A DNA stretch of 58,888 bases, taken from NCBI GenBank assembly GCA_008638205.1, contig VTPO01000010.1, forward strand, positions 1-58,888, given 5' to 3'. Shown piece after piece: positions 1 through 6,896 of the stretch (positions are counted from its first letter, which is position 1; every line of letters starts with the position of its first letter). Under the pieces are notes generated by a model that was not told the DNA's origin, searched no databases, and saw only the letters and a program-made list of their open reading frames with translations. The stretch is from Pelagibacteraceae bacterium. Its GTDB lineage: Bacteria > Pseudomonadota > Alphaproteobacteria > Pelagibacterales > Pelagibacteraceae. The position numbers and the translations under genes were made by a program.

Positions 1-72
1 AAAGCTGTTAAGGTTAAGAAAGTTAAAGCTGTTAAGGTTAAGAAAGTTAAAGCTGTTAAGGTTAAGAAAGTT
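1..72 (+). repeat. 24-bp tandem repeat, three copies, inside the carD-like gene
   Basis: Three perfect copies of a 24-bp unit occupy 1-24, 25-48 and 49-72. A degenerate fourth unit follows at 73-96. The unit is a multiple of three and encodes the octapeptide KAVKVKKV. More copies may lie to the left of the window. Perfect in-frame repetition suggests recent expansion by slippage and possible length variation between strains. Confidence 0.9.
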
Positions 73-714
73 AAAGCTGACAAAGTTAATCCTGTTAAAA
101 AAGAAATTATAAATAAACCAGTTATTAAAACAGGTAGAGTATACACATCTCATTCTAGTCAAGATCCCTTAATAGAAATAAAAAAAATTAAAAAACAGGA
201 TAATGAAAAAAGAACTTATAAAATTAAAGATTACGTAATTTATCCAAAGCATGGAATTGGTCAAATCACAGCTGTTGAAAAAGACACTATAGCAGGAATT
301 GATATTAACTTTTATAAAATTGAAATTACAAAAGATAAGTTGGTCTTAACTATTCCAACTAATCAACAGGGTCATCTTAGATCTCTATCAAGTACAGGAC
401 AAGTTGCTAAAGCGATCTCTATCTTAAAAGGTAAAGCAAAAGTAAAAAGGACTATGTGGAGTAGACGAGCACAAGAGTATGAGCAAAAAATTAATTCCGG
501 AGAAATTTATCAAATTGCTGAAGTAGTAAGAGATTTAAATAAAAACACTGATATGCCAGTTGATCAATCTTACAGTGAAAGACAACTTTTTGAAAAAGCC
601 TTTGAAAGACTTTTGGGGGAAGTTACTGTAGTATTGGAAGCAACTGAAGAAGAGGCTAAAGAGAAACTAAATAAAGCCCTTGGTAAAAAACCCGAACAAG
701 CTCTTGTCACATAA
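1..714 (+). CDS. CarD/CdnL-family transcriptional regulator with Lys-rich N-terminal extension (5' end missing)
   Basis: The reading frame is open from base 1 to the TAA at 712-714, so the start lies left of the window; 237 residues are visible. The first 24 or so residues are three copies of the octapeptide KAVKVKKV, followed by a linker rich in Lys and Asn. From about residue 75 a CarD-type domain begins (motif DYVIYPKHGIGQI), which in this family binds the RNA polymerase beta subunit and stabilises open promoter complexes. The C-terminal helical part is also typical (motif WSRRAQEYEQKI). Alphaproteobacterial CdnL proteins usually consist of little more than these two domains, so the basic N-terminal tail is an addition and may contact DNA. 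The gene ends in a strong terminator and converges on a tiny lysine-rich protein gene. The family call is secure; the role of the tail is inference. Confidence 0.9.
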   Translation, partial: KAVKVKKVKAVKVKKVKAVKVKKVKADKVNPVKKEIINKPVIKTGRVYTSHSSQDPLIEIKKIKKQDNEKRTYKIKDYVIYPKHGIGQITAVEKDTIAGIDINFYKIEITKDKLVLTIPTNQQGHLRSLSSTGQVAKAISILKGKAKVKRTMWSRRAQEYEQKINSGEIYQIAEVVRDLNKNTDMPVDQSYSERQLFEKAFERLLGEVTVVLEATEEEAKEKLNKALGKKPEQALVT

Positions 715-748
715 AAAAAACGCCCCCTAAGTAGAGAGCGTTTTTTTT
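714..748 (+). terminator. Rho-independent terminator after the carD-like gene
   Basis: A hairpin with arms AAAAAACGC (715-723) and GCGTTTTTT (738-746) closes a 14-nt loop and runs into a T8 tract at 741-748. It starts directly at the carD-like stop codon. Because the stem is A-tract/T-tract symmetrical it could also work in the opposite direction, for the convergent small gene ending at 766. Confidence 0.85.
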
Positions 749-765
749 GAAAACTAGATTAAAAA

Positions 766-918
766 CTATCTTTTTCTTTTCTTAGCAGTTTTCTTTTTTG
801 CTGGTTTTCTTTTTTTTGCAGGTGCTTTTTTCTTAGCAGCTGGTTTTCTTTTCTTAGCTACTTTTTTTTTCTTAGCAGGTGCTTTTTTCTTTGCTGCTTT
901 TTTTCTTTTTTTAGCCAT
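766..918 (-). CDS. Small histone H1-like Lys/Ala/Pro-rich basic protein
   Basis: This 50-residue gene runs from ATG at 918 to TAG at 766. The product contains 26 Lys, 5 Arg, 12 Ala and 4 Pro and no acidic or aromatic residue. It is built from repeated blocks such as AAKKKAPAKK and KKRKPA. This composition matches bacterial H1-like DNA-binding tails (Hc1, AlgP and relatives), so it probably binds nucleic acid non-specifically. A clear Shine-Dalgarno (AGGAG) lies about 6 nt before the ATG, which supports real translation. It converges on the carD-like gene, whose own N-terminus is a similar Lys-rich repeat. The coding call is strong; the function is inferred from composition alone. Confidence 0.8.
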   Translation of the reverse strand: MAKKRKKAAKKKAPAKKKKVAKKRKPAAKKKAPAKKRKPAKKKTAKKRKR

Positions 919-945
919 CTTTGCTCTCCTTTTTAGTTTGGAGTT

Positions 946-969
946 TCACTTAAAATTTTTTTTAAGTGA
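946..969. promoter_or_regulatory. Perfect 9-bp inverted repeat upstream of the H1-like gene
   Basis: TCACTTAAA at 946-954 is repeated inverted as TTTAAGTGA at 961-969 with a 6-nt A/T spacer. It lies 28 bp upstream of the ATG at 918, in a 231-bp gap (919-1149) where I see no gene. It could be an operator overlapping the promoter or a hairpin in the leader. No U-run follows it on the minus strand, so it is not a good terminator. Confidence 0.4.
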
Positions 970-1149
970 TTCGTTATTAGAATCATATAAAAATAAATAA
1001 CTATCATTGTCAAACCTTAAATATTTTAAAAAATTCAAAAATAAAAAAATAAAAAATTCAATTTAGAGTTTAAAAAAAATAAAAAACAAAAAATAAAATT
1101 GAGTTGCAAATAACGTTGATTTTAAAGGACTAAATGAAGATTCTTAAAT

Positions 1150-2880
1150 CTATTTTTTTTTATAAAAACTATTTAAAAGTTTTTCGAAGTTTTTTTTAAT
1201 GATGTAGCGTTTCATTTTTAATGTTGGCGTAAGCATATTATTCTCTGCTGAAAAAGATTCTTCCAATATAGAAAAGTTTTTTATTTTTTCAATTGCTGTG
1301 AGATTTTCATTAGTTTTGTCGATAATTTCTTGAATTTTTTCTTTGGTGGGGTTTAATTCTTTATTTGCGACAATTAAAGATATTAAATAATTTTTGTTGT
1401 CTCCATAAACAAATGCTTGATCTATTTCTGGGTGATTGCATAACAAGTTTTCAATTTTAGCGGGAGAAACATTATCTCCGCCCAAAGTTACAATGATATC
1501 TTTTTTTCTATCAGTAATTTTTAAATAACCATCTGAATCAATTTCTCCAATATCTCCTGTGTATAGCCACTCATCAATAATGGCTTTTTTGGTTGCCTCC
1601 TCATTGTTCCAATATCCAAGCATAACGTTTTCACCTTTAACTAAAATTTCTCCATCTTCTGCGATTTTTACTTTACAATTTTTTAGCACCTTCCCTACCG
1701 TTTCTACTTTAATAGAATTGATAGGATTGCAACTGACCACTGGTGAGGTTTCCGTTAAGCCATATCCTTGCATGGTCTTTAATCCAAGTGCATTTAGAAA
1801 TAGTCCAATCTTTGGGTCTAAGGGCCCTCCTCCAGAAACAAATGTTTGAATATTTCCGCCTAGGCTTTGTTGGATTTTTTTTCTAACTAAAATAGTTAAG
1901 ACAAAATTTAATATTTTTTCCATAAAAGAAATTTTTTGTTTTAAAATTATCTTGGTTCCAATTTCAATAGTTTTGTTAAAAATGATTTTTTTTAGATAAC
2001 TTTCTTTATTTAATTTTATAAGAATCTTATTGTAAAAATTATTATAGAATCTTGGTACGGCTGTCATGATAGTTGGAGCCGATTCTTTTAAATTAATTAA
2101 CAATTTTTCTAAACTTTCTGCATAAAATACTTTCGCATTAAGAGCTATTTGTACAAATTGAATAGTATGCTCATAGGAATGGGACAGCGGTAGCCACGTT
2201 AAAAAAACGTGATTTTTTATTTTAATGTCGCTCAGCAATTCTACTGCTCCTTCGCAATTGCTCAAAATTCCTCCATGGCTTAAAACTACTCCTTTGGGAT
2301 TTCCTTCCGTTCCAGATGTATAAATAATGCAAGCAGGATCTTTTCTAGACAAAATATTTCTATCAAAAGAAAAACTATTTTCTTCAGAAAATGTTTGTAC
2401 TACTGATGAGTATGAGATCAACTTTTCTCCAGACAGATCAATTTCAAAAGGATCTAAATGAATAATAAAATTAAATCCATAATTTAAATTATTTTTTGCT
2501 TGTATAATTTTTTTTAGCAAAGCTTTACTAGAAACAACTAACCCAGCAGGCTTGCAGTCTTTGATAATATATTCGAAGTCTTTAACGGAATAGGTAGTGT
2601 AGTTAGGAACTGTCACCAGACCGTGACACATAATTGCAATATCTGAAATTAGCCACTCAGGTCTATTTTCAGATACGAGCATGACCCTATCTCCTTTTTT
2701 TATGTTTTGCTGAGAAAGAAAGTTTGCAAATGCAAAAACTTCTTTTTTTGTTTTTGCCCAGCTATAAATAAAATCGTTACCTGTTTCTTTGTTTTTTCTA
2801 ACTAGTTGTATTTTGTGACTATTCTCTTCGCTTTTTTCTAAAAAAAGCTCTGGTAAGCTTTTATAACAAGATATGTTCAT
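1150..2880 (-). CDS. fadD: AMP-binding long-chain fatty acid-CoA ligase (FadD-like)
   Basis: The 576-residue ANL-superfamily enzyme activates a fatty acid with ATP to an acyl-adenylate and then to acyl-CoA. The phosphate-binding motif YTSGTEGNPKG is at about 187-197. The later motifs YGLTETSP, YTGDIGEI and the hinge/C-domain motif DRKKDIIVTLGG follow in the expected order. Length is normal for bacterial long-chain ligases. I chose the ATG at 2880 because it precedes the conserved YKSLPELF start. An upstream in-frame start at 2922 would lie inside the tRNA gene. The ATG is only 8 nt beyond the tRNA CCA end and has no Shine-Dalgarno, so expression may depend on tRNA processing. Substrate chain length cannot be read from the sequence. 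Confidence 0.88.
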   Translation of the reverse strand: MNISCYKSLPELFLEKSEENSHKIQLVRKNKETGNDFIYSWAKTKKEVFAFANFLSQQNIKKGDRVMLVSENRPEWLISDIAIMCHGLVTVPNYTTYSVKDFEYIIKDCKPAGLVVSSKALLKKIIQAKNNLNYGFNFIIHLDPFEIDLSGEKLISYSSVVQTFSEENSFSFDRNILSRKDPACIIYTSGTEGNPKGVVLSHGGILSNCEGAVELLSDIKIKNHVFLTWLPLSHSYEHTIQFVQIALNAKVFYAESLEKLLINLKESAPTIMTAVPRFYNNFYNKILIKLNKESYLKKIIFNKTIEIGTKIILKQKISFMEKILNFVLTILVRKKIQQSLGGNIQTFVSGGGPLDPKIGLFLNALGLKTMQGYGLTETSPVVSCNPINSIKVETVGKVLKNCKVKIAEDGEILVKGENVMLGYWNNEEATKKAIIDEWLYTGDIGEIDSDGYLKITDRKKDIIVTLGGDNVSPAKIENLLCNHPEIDQAFVYGDNKNYLISLIVANKELNPTKEKIQEIIDKTNENLTAIEKIKNFSILEESFSAENNMLTPTLKMKRYIIKKNFEKLLNSFYKKK

Positions 2881-2888
2881 ATTTTTAA

Positions 2889-2974
2889 TGGTGCGGATGA
2901 ACGGACTTGAACCGTTACACACTTGCGCGCATCAGATTTTGAGTCTGACGTGTCTACCATTCCACCACATCCGC
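2889..2974 (-). tRNA. tRNA-Leu (anticodon CAA)
   Basis: This is an 86-nt class II tRNA including an encoded CCA. The acceptor stem is GCGGATG/CATCCGC with discriminator A. The anticodon stem is TCAGA/TCTGA around the loop CTCAAAA, giving anticodon CAA, which reads UUG. A long variable arm of about 15 nt fits tRNA-Leu. The T arm AACGG-TTCAAGT-CCGTT is perfect. It lies between a 59-codon gene (5 nt upstream) and fadD (8 nt downstream) on the same strand. Confidence 0.96.
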
Positions 2975-2979
2975 AATAA

Positions 2980-3159
2980 TTATTTGGGTAAGCAATTTTT
3001 AATCAAAATTGCCATCAAAAGCCAGATTATAAAAGTATCACCATGCTCCATGCTGTATGTTGCTCCAAAAGCCTTGGCAATACCTAAGATAATATAGATA
3101 ATAACAGGTGAAAGGATAAGACTTATCAAAAGATCTTTCATTGTTCTTAAATAATTCAT
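2980..3159 (-). CDS. 59-residue protein with two predicted membrane helices
   Basis: The gene runs from ATG at 3159 to TAA at 2980. The product has a hydrophobic stretch at about residues 10-28, a short polar loop containing ATYSMEHGDT, and a second hydrophobic stretch at about 42-54, ending in CLPK. I do not recognise the family. It stops 5 nt before the tRNA-Leu, and a consensus -10 (TATAAT) lies 7 nt before its ATG, so it appears to head the transcript ORF59-tRNA-fadD as a leaderless message. The reading frame and its promoter are visible; any link to lipid or fatty-acid metabolism is only suggested by position. Confidence 0.6.
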   Translation of the reverse strand: MNYLRTMKDLLISLILSPVIIYIILGIAKAFGATYSMEHGDTFIIWLLMAILIKNCLPK

Positions 3160-3166
3160 AGTGGTT

Positions 3167-3195
3167 ATTATAATAGTAAAGATATAAATAGTAAA
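3167..3195 (-). promoter_or_regulatory. Promoter for ORF59-tRNA-Leu-fadD (leaderless)
   Basis: On the minus strand TTTACT (3190-3195) and TATAAT (3167-3172) are spaced by 17 nt. The -10 ends 7 nt before the ATG at 3159, so the predicted transcript starts at or next to the start codon. No Shine-Dalgarno would fit. The divergent yqaA gene starts at 3202, so both promoters share a 42-bp gap. Confidence 0.55.
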
Positions 3196-3201
3196 ATTAC
3201 T

Positions 3202-3819
3202 ATGTTAAAAAATCTTTTAAAAAAAACAGTAGCCTTGGCTGCACACAGAAGTGCTAAAATTTATTTAGGAATTGTTTGTTTTTTTGAAAGTATTTTTTTT
3301 CCCATTCCACCAGATGTCATGATTGTTCCGATGACAATTGCCAAAAGCAAAGAATGGATCAAAATAGCATCAACAGCAACTATAACCTCTGTAATTGGTG
3401 GATGCGCGGGATATGCAATTGGTAGTTTTTTTTACAAGGAGATTGGAATTCCTATTTTTGAGTTTTATGGATTTGATGGATTTACAGCTTTTAAAGATCA
3501 AATATCTATTGGAAAAGGTTTTTGGGCTTGGGTAGCGCTACTGGCTATAGCTGGTTTTACTCCTGTTCCTTTCAAACTTTTAACAATTTCTAGTGGGTTT
3601 ATTCATTTTAATTTTTTTGTTTTTATTTTTGTTTCTGCACTAACTAGAGGGTGTAGATTTTTTATTTTAGCCGGTGTTATTAGATTTTTTGGAAAAAAAA
3701 TTGTTCCCTACATAGAAAAAAGATCTATAAAAATTTTAATTATAATGTCAATTTTGCTTTTAATTGGGTTTGGTATTGCTTATTTAATTTATCAAAACTA
3801 TGAGCACTTCCTAAAATAG
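3202..3819 (+). CDS. YqaA/DedA (VTT-domain) family membrane protein
   Basis: The product is a 205-residue integral membrane protein. It carries the DedA-family signatures: a proline-rich re-entrant segment (FFPIPPDVMIVP, about 32-43), the motif GFTPVPFK at about 118-125, and TRGCRFF at about 148-154. DedA proteins are implicated in lipid (undecaprenyl phosphate or phospholipid) transfer and proton-coupled transport; the YqaA branch is poorly characterised. It abuts dsbB with no gap (stop 3817-3819, ATG 3820) and dsbB overlaps coq7, so the three genes form one operon. A perfect inverted repeat, ATAGTAA-aa-TTACTAT, spans its start region. Confidence 0.82.
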   Translation: MLKNLLKKTVALAAHRSAKIYLGIVCFFESIFFPIPPDVMIVPMTIAKSKEWIKIASTATITSVIGGCAGYAIGSFFYKEIGIPIFEFYGFDGFTAFKDQISIGKGFWAWVALLAIAGFTPVPFKLLTISSGFIHFNFFVFIFVSALTRGCRFFILAGVIRFFGKKIVPYIEKRSIKILIIMSILLLIGFGIAYLIYQNYEHFLK

Positions 3820-4290
3820 ATGAAGGCTTCAAGAACCCAAGTAATACTTGCCTTATTATTTATTAATATTTCTATTCTTTTATCAGCATACTACATTCAA
3901 TATGTTTTAAAAGTTCCACCTTGTCCTATGTGTCAGTATCAAAGAATACCCTACTACTTAGCAGTAGTCGTGCTGGGAGTATTTTTTTTTAATATTATAG
4001 ATTTTAAAAAATTAATTTTATTTTTAATTTTTTTATCCTTCATAAATATTGCAATTAGTTTTTATCACATAGGTATAGAGCAAGGTTTTTTTACTGAACT
4101 AAGTAGTTGTAAAGACGATTTGGGTGCTAATAATACTCAAGAACTATTAAAAAAATTAAGTAATAAGGGTATAGTTTCTTGTAAAGAAGTAAGCTTTAGG
4201 ATTTTTGGCTTTTCCCTTGCGACATTAAATTTTCTTGTAAATATAGCTCTAATATTATTTTATTCTTTTATATTAAAATATGAAAAATAA
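3820..4290 (+). CDS. dsbB: Disulfide bond formation protein DsbB
   Basis: The 156-residue inner-membrane protein has four hydrophobic helices. It reoxidises periplasmic DsbA and passes electrons to ubiquinone. The first redox pair is C35-P-M-C38 after the first helix; the second periplasmic loop carries C97 and C121. The conserved sequence after the last cysteine (RIFGFSLATLN) is intact. It starts immediately after the yqaA-like stop codon and its last 11 bases overlap coq7. A neighbouring quinone-synthesis gene is consistent with its use of quinone. Confidence 0.93.
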   Translation: MKASRTQVILALLFINISILLSAYYIQYVLKVPPCPMCQYQRIPYYLAVVVLGVFFFNIIDFKKLILFLIFLSFINIAISFYHIGIEQGFFTELSSCKDDLGANNTQELLKKLSNKGIVSCKEVSFRIFGFSLATLNFLVNIALILFYSFILKYEK

Positions 4291-4810
4291 AATTGAAGAG
4301 ATGATAAGAGTAGATCACGCTGGGGAACGTGGTGCGATTAAAATTTATGATGGTCAGTTACTGGCCTTGCAGTTTCTTAAAGGTGATCCTGATTTGGAAA
4401 AAAAAGTTGCAGAAATGAAAGAGCACGAAAAAGAACATTTAAAATATTTTGAACAACAGTTAGCGGATAGAAAAATTAGACCCACTCTATTTCTCCCTCT
4501 GTGGGATTTCCTTGGAACTGCACTTGGGTTTGGTACGGCAGTGTTAGGTAAAAAAGCAGCTATGCTCTGTACTGCTTCAGTAGAAGAGGTGATCGACAAA
4601 CACTACTTAGAGCAAATTGATTATTTAAGTAAAAATGAAAAAAAGGAAAAAGATTTGTTGGCTAAAGTTAAAAAATTCAGACAAGATGAGCTAGATCATC
4701 GCGATATTGCTTATGAAGAAGGAGCAAGTAAAGAAGGTGCTTATGGGTTGTTGGATGTAATTATCAAAACAGGATCCAAAGTAGCGATAGAAATATCAAA
4801 AAAAATTTAA
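4280..4810 (+). CDS. coq7: Demethoxyubiquinone hydroxylase Coq7
   Basis: This 176-residue di-iron monooxygenase hydroxylates demethoxyubiquinol in the penultimate step of ubiquinone synthesis. Iron-binding motifs are visible in order: DHAGERGA (E16), HEKEHLKYF (E50-x-x-H53), SVEEVIDKHY, and DELDHRDIAYEEG near the C-terminus. It overlaps dsbB by 11 bp, implying translational coupling. Its stop lies 3 bp from that of the convergent HNH gene, with no terminator between. Ubiquinone is also the acceptor for the succinate dehydrogenase encoded at 40707-43983. Confidence 0.93.
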   Translation: MKNKIEEMIRVDHAGERGAIKIYDGQLLALQFLKGDPDLEKKVAEMKEHEKEHLKYFEQQLADRKIRPTLFLPLWDFLGTALGFGTAVLGKKAAMLCTASVEEVIDKHYLEQIDYLSKNEKKEKDLLAKVKKFRQDELDHRDIAYEEGASKEGAYGLLDVIIKTGSKVAIEISKKI

Positions 4811-4813
4811 ATC

Positions 4814-5383
4814 TTAAGGCTCCAAACCAACATCCCAATAGAGGTAGTCTATCCAGCTTTGATGTAAAAAATTAGGTGGAAAATTTCTTCCATTTTTATG
4901 TAATTGTTCGTCAGTAGGCCTATAAGGCTTAATTTTGGGATGCATTCCACATTCACCACAAAGCTTATTTCCTTTTTTAACATTACAGGTTGTGCAAGCT
5001 GTAACAACATTTTCCCATGAAGTAATACCACCTTTAGATTTTGGTATTAGGTGATCAAAAGTTAGGTTTTTTACATCACTACAATAAAGACATGAAAATT
5101 TATCTCTTAAAAAAACATTAAATCTTGTAAAATTTGGATGCTCGGATGGCTTGATAAAAGTTTTAAGAGAGATGACGCTTGGCAATTTCATAGAAAAGGA
5201 GGGGCTTCTGATTTCTCTATCGTATTCAGAAACTACATTGACTCTATCTAAAAAAACATCTCGGACTACATCTTGCCAACACCACAAAGACAAAGGATAA
5301 TAACTTAGGGGTCGGTAGTCTGCATTCAAGACTAACGCAGGACATTTTTCTAGTGGAAGCTCATTAGTATAACTAATAATCAT
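4814..5383 (-). CDS. HNH endonuclease family protein
   Basis: The protein has 189 residues. An N-terminal part of about 90 residues (ALVLNADYRPLSYYPL) is typical of the stand-alone HNH family common in alphaproteobacterial chromosomes. The nuclease core follows: zinc cysteines C98-x-x-C101, catalytic D110-H111, N125, and zinc pair C130-x-x-C133. A further CGECG pair lies near residue 144. The role is unknown; related proteins are thought to act in DNA repair or nicking. No restriction or toxin gene accompanies it, and it faces coq7 tail to tail. Confidence 0.85.
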   Translation of the reverse strand: MIISYTNELPLEKCPALVLNADYRPLSYYPLSLWCWQDVVRDVFLDRVNVVSEYDREIRSPSFSMKLPSVISLKTFIKPSEHPNFTRFNVFLRDKFSCLYCSDVKNLTFDHLIPKSKGGITSWENVVTACTTCNVKKGNKLCGECGMHPKIKPYRPTDEQLHKNGRNFPPNFLHQSWIDYLYWDVGLEP

Positions 5384-5429
5384 GAAATGAAAACTATCTA
5401 AGTTTTACAATATCTTCAAGAAAAACTTT

Positions 5430-6077
5430 TTATAAATCAACTTTTAATTTTAAAAAATTTAACCCTGCACTTAAACCTTCGGGTGTAATGGAGTGGCCAC
5501 AATTTTCAAAAATTTTATACTCAATATCTATAGATTTTTTTTTTAAAAGTTCATAACTCGCATACATTTCTTCCAATGGAATAACAGTATCTGTGGTTCC
5601 ATGTAATAAAAGAATAGGACATTGGGAATTTATATTTTTTTCTAAAAAATTAAAATCATATACTTTTCCTGAATAACCCAAGACTCCTGCAATTGGATCC
5701 TTATAGGACAGTGCAAGCTGCAATGACATCATGGTTCCTTGACTAAATCCCATGAGATATAAATCTTTTTTTTCTAATCCCTCTTCTTTTAGTTGTGTAT
5801 TAATAAATTGATCTAGTAATTTCAAAGAGGATTGAAATTCTTCAATTATTTTTTCTTGGGAGGTTTGCATTAAATCAAACCATTCAAAACCTGATGGACT
5901 AATTTGACAGGGCGTAGGAGCATTGGGCGCAACAAAACAAAAGTCGGGAAGAAATCTTTGCCAATATTCTCCTATGGATAATAAATCACTACAGTCTGCT
6001 CCATACCCGTGAGATAAAACTACCATTTTTTTTGCTTGAGCAGAATTAGAGTTTAGTTTTTTAAAGTGTAGAGACAT
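5430..6077 (-). CDS. Alpha/beta-hydrolase, phospholipase/carboxylesterase family
   Basis: This is a 215-residue cytoplasmic serine hydrolase of the acyl-protein thioesterase/YpfH type. It has an early SHGYGADCSDL motif, the nucleophile elbow GFSQG (S112), the acid in LHGTTDTVIP (about D163) and the base in NCGHSI (about H194). The triad and length fit the family. The substrate is probably a short-chain ester or lysophospholipid. It is transcribed towards the HNH gene with a 46-bp gap; upstream it is divergent from the HIG1-type gene. Confidence 0.85.
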   Translation of the reverse strand: MSLHFKKLNSNSAQAKKMVVLSHGYGADCSDLLSIGEYWQRFLPDFCFVAPNAPTPCQISPSGFEWFDLMQTSQEKIIEEFQSSLKLLDQFINTQLKEEGLEKKDLYLMGFSQGTMMSLQLALSYKDPIAGVLGYSGKVYDFNFLEKNINSQCPILLLHGTTDTVIPLEEMYASYELLKKKSIDIEYKIFENCGHSITPEGLSAGLNFLKLKVDL

Positions 6078-6122
6078 TAGATTTTATCTATCATTATAAA
6101 AATATTATGTTAATTACTACTT

Positions 6123-6326
6123 ATGAGTCAAAATACACTGAGCTTCATAGCTATACTTGTTATTCTAGCAGTATTAATTGTTTTAATACGTGGTTTAAAA
6201 TCTTTTTTTAAAGGTGGGGCTATTGAAGAAAAAAGAAAGAGTAACCAGCTAATGCAGCTAAGGGTCTTTCTGCAGTTTTGCGCCATAATAATATTAATGG
6301 CATTGGCATTTATATACGGTAAATAA
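6123..6326 (+). CDS. HIG1-domain twin-transmembrane protein
   Basis: A 67-residue protein with hydrophobic helices at about 7-24 and 46-64 joined by a basic loop. The segment SNQLMQLRVFLQFCAIIILM resembles the HIG1/Rcf1 signature (Q-x3-R-x3-Q) of small membrane proteins that associate with terminal oxidases in alphaproteobacteria and mitochondria. A role in respiratory complex assembly is family-based inference. Its stop codon (6324-6326) directly abuts that of the convergent thioredoxin gene (6327-6329). Confidence 0.75.
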   Translation: MSQNTLSFIAILVILAVLIVLIRGLKSFFKGGAIEEKRKSNQLMQLRVFLQFCAIIILMALAFIYGK

Positions 6327-6872
6327 TTAAAAATTTTTAATCCAGCTAATAAATTCTTTGTCTGCAAAATCTATAGACCCAACAATCCTAGCAAATTCCT
6401 TACCTTCCTTGTTTATCAGTAAAGTAGTGGGAACTCCCCTAAGTCTAAGTTTTTTAGTAACTTTTAAATCTTTGTCAAAATAGCTATCAAAATTTTTAAC
6501 TTTTAAATCATCTAGAAACTGTTTAGATTTTTTGTACTCAACGGTTTCTACATTTACTGCAATAATTTCTACATATTTCGGACCTAAAATATCTACCAAT
6601 CTATCTAGGGAGGGCATTTCTTCCTTGCAAGGAGCACACCAGGTAGCCCAAAAATTTATAACCGTGATTTGTTTATTAAAAGTAACGTCAATATCACTTG
6701 CTGTTTTTTTATCTTCTAGAGATATTTTTGGAAAATCTTTTGGTTTTTCGTGTAAAATTATATTTTTTGAAGGTACGGGGATATTTGGTTGAGATAAGCA
6801 ATAATTAGTAATAAGTAATAATAAAGCAATTAAAATACTTAACTTTTTTGAAAAAATTGTAAAAATACTCAT
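6327..6872 (-). CDS. TlpA-like membrane-anchored thioredoxin
   Basis: The protein has 181 residues: an N-terminal signal or anchor helix at about 10-24, then a TlpA/ResE-type thioredoxin fold with WCAPC (C79, C82) and the cis-proline loop GVPTT. Such proteins reduce disulfides outside the membrane, often in cytochrome c or oxidase maturation. I chose the ATG at 6872 because it directly precedes the signal sequence. A longer in-frame start at 7034 would overlap argH by over 130 bp and add an unrelated N-terminus. Only 24 bp separate this ATG from that of divergent argH. Confidence 0.87.
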   Translation of the reverse strand: MSIFTIFSKKLSILIALLLLITNYCLSQPNIPVPSKNIILHEKPKDFPKISLEDKKTASDIDVTFNKQITVINFWATWCAPCKEEMPSLDRLVDILGPKYVEIIAVNVETVEYKKSKQFLDDLKVKNFDSYFDKDLKVTKKLRLRGVPTTLLINKEGKEFARIVGSIDFADKEFISWIKNF

Positions 6873-6880
6873 AGACAATA

Positions 6881-6888
6881 AATATAGT
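6881..6888. promoter_or_regulatory. Back-to-back -10 elements in the 24-bp tlpA-like/argH gap
   Basis: The bases AATATAGT give TATAGT on the plus strand (6883-6888) and TATATT on the minus strand (6881-6886). Each ends exactly 8 nt before its own start codon (ATG at 6897 and at 6872). A minus-strand TTGTTT at 6904-6909, 17 nt upstream, is a plausible -35 inside argH. The plus-strand -35 is weak. Both mRNAs would be leaderless. Confidence 0.45.
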
Positions 6889-6896
6889 ATTTCGAA

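Noticed and set aside
2881-2922. Longer FadD start at 2922
   Set aside because: It lies inside the tRNA-Leu gene; the ligase family N-terminus fits the ATG at 2880.
3189-3204. ATAGTAA-aa-TTACTAT palindrome at the yqaA start as an operator
   Set aside because: Short, A/T-only and overlapping the start codon; such repeats are expected by chance at this base composition.
4849-5031. Small overlapping frame within the HNH gene
   Set aside because: It lies in another frame of a well-supported nuclease gene and has no motif.
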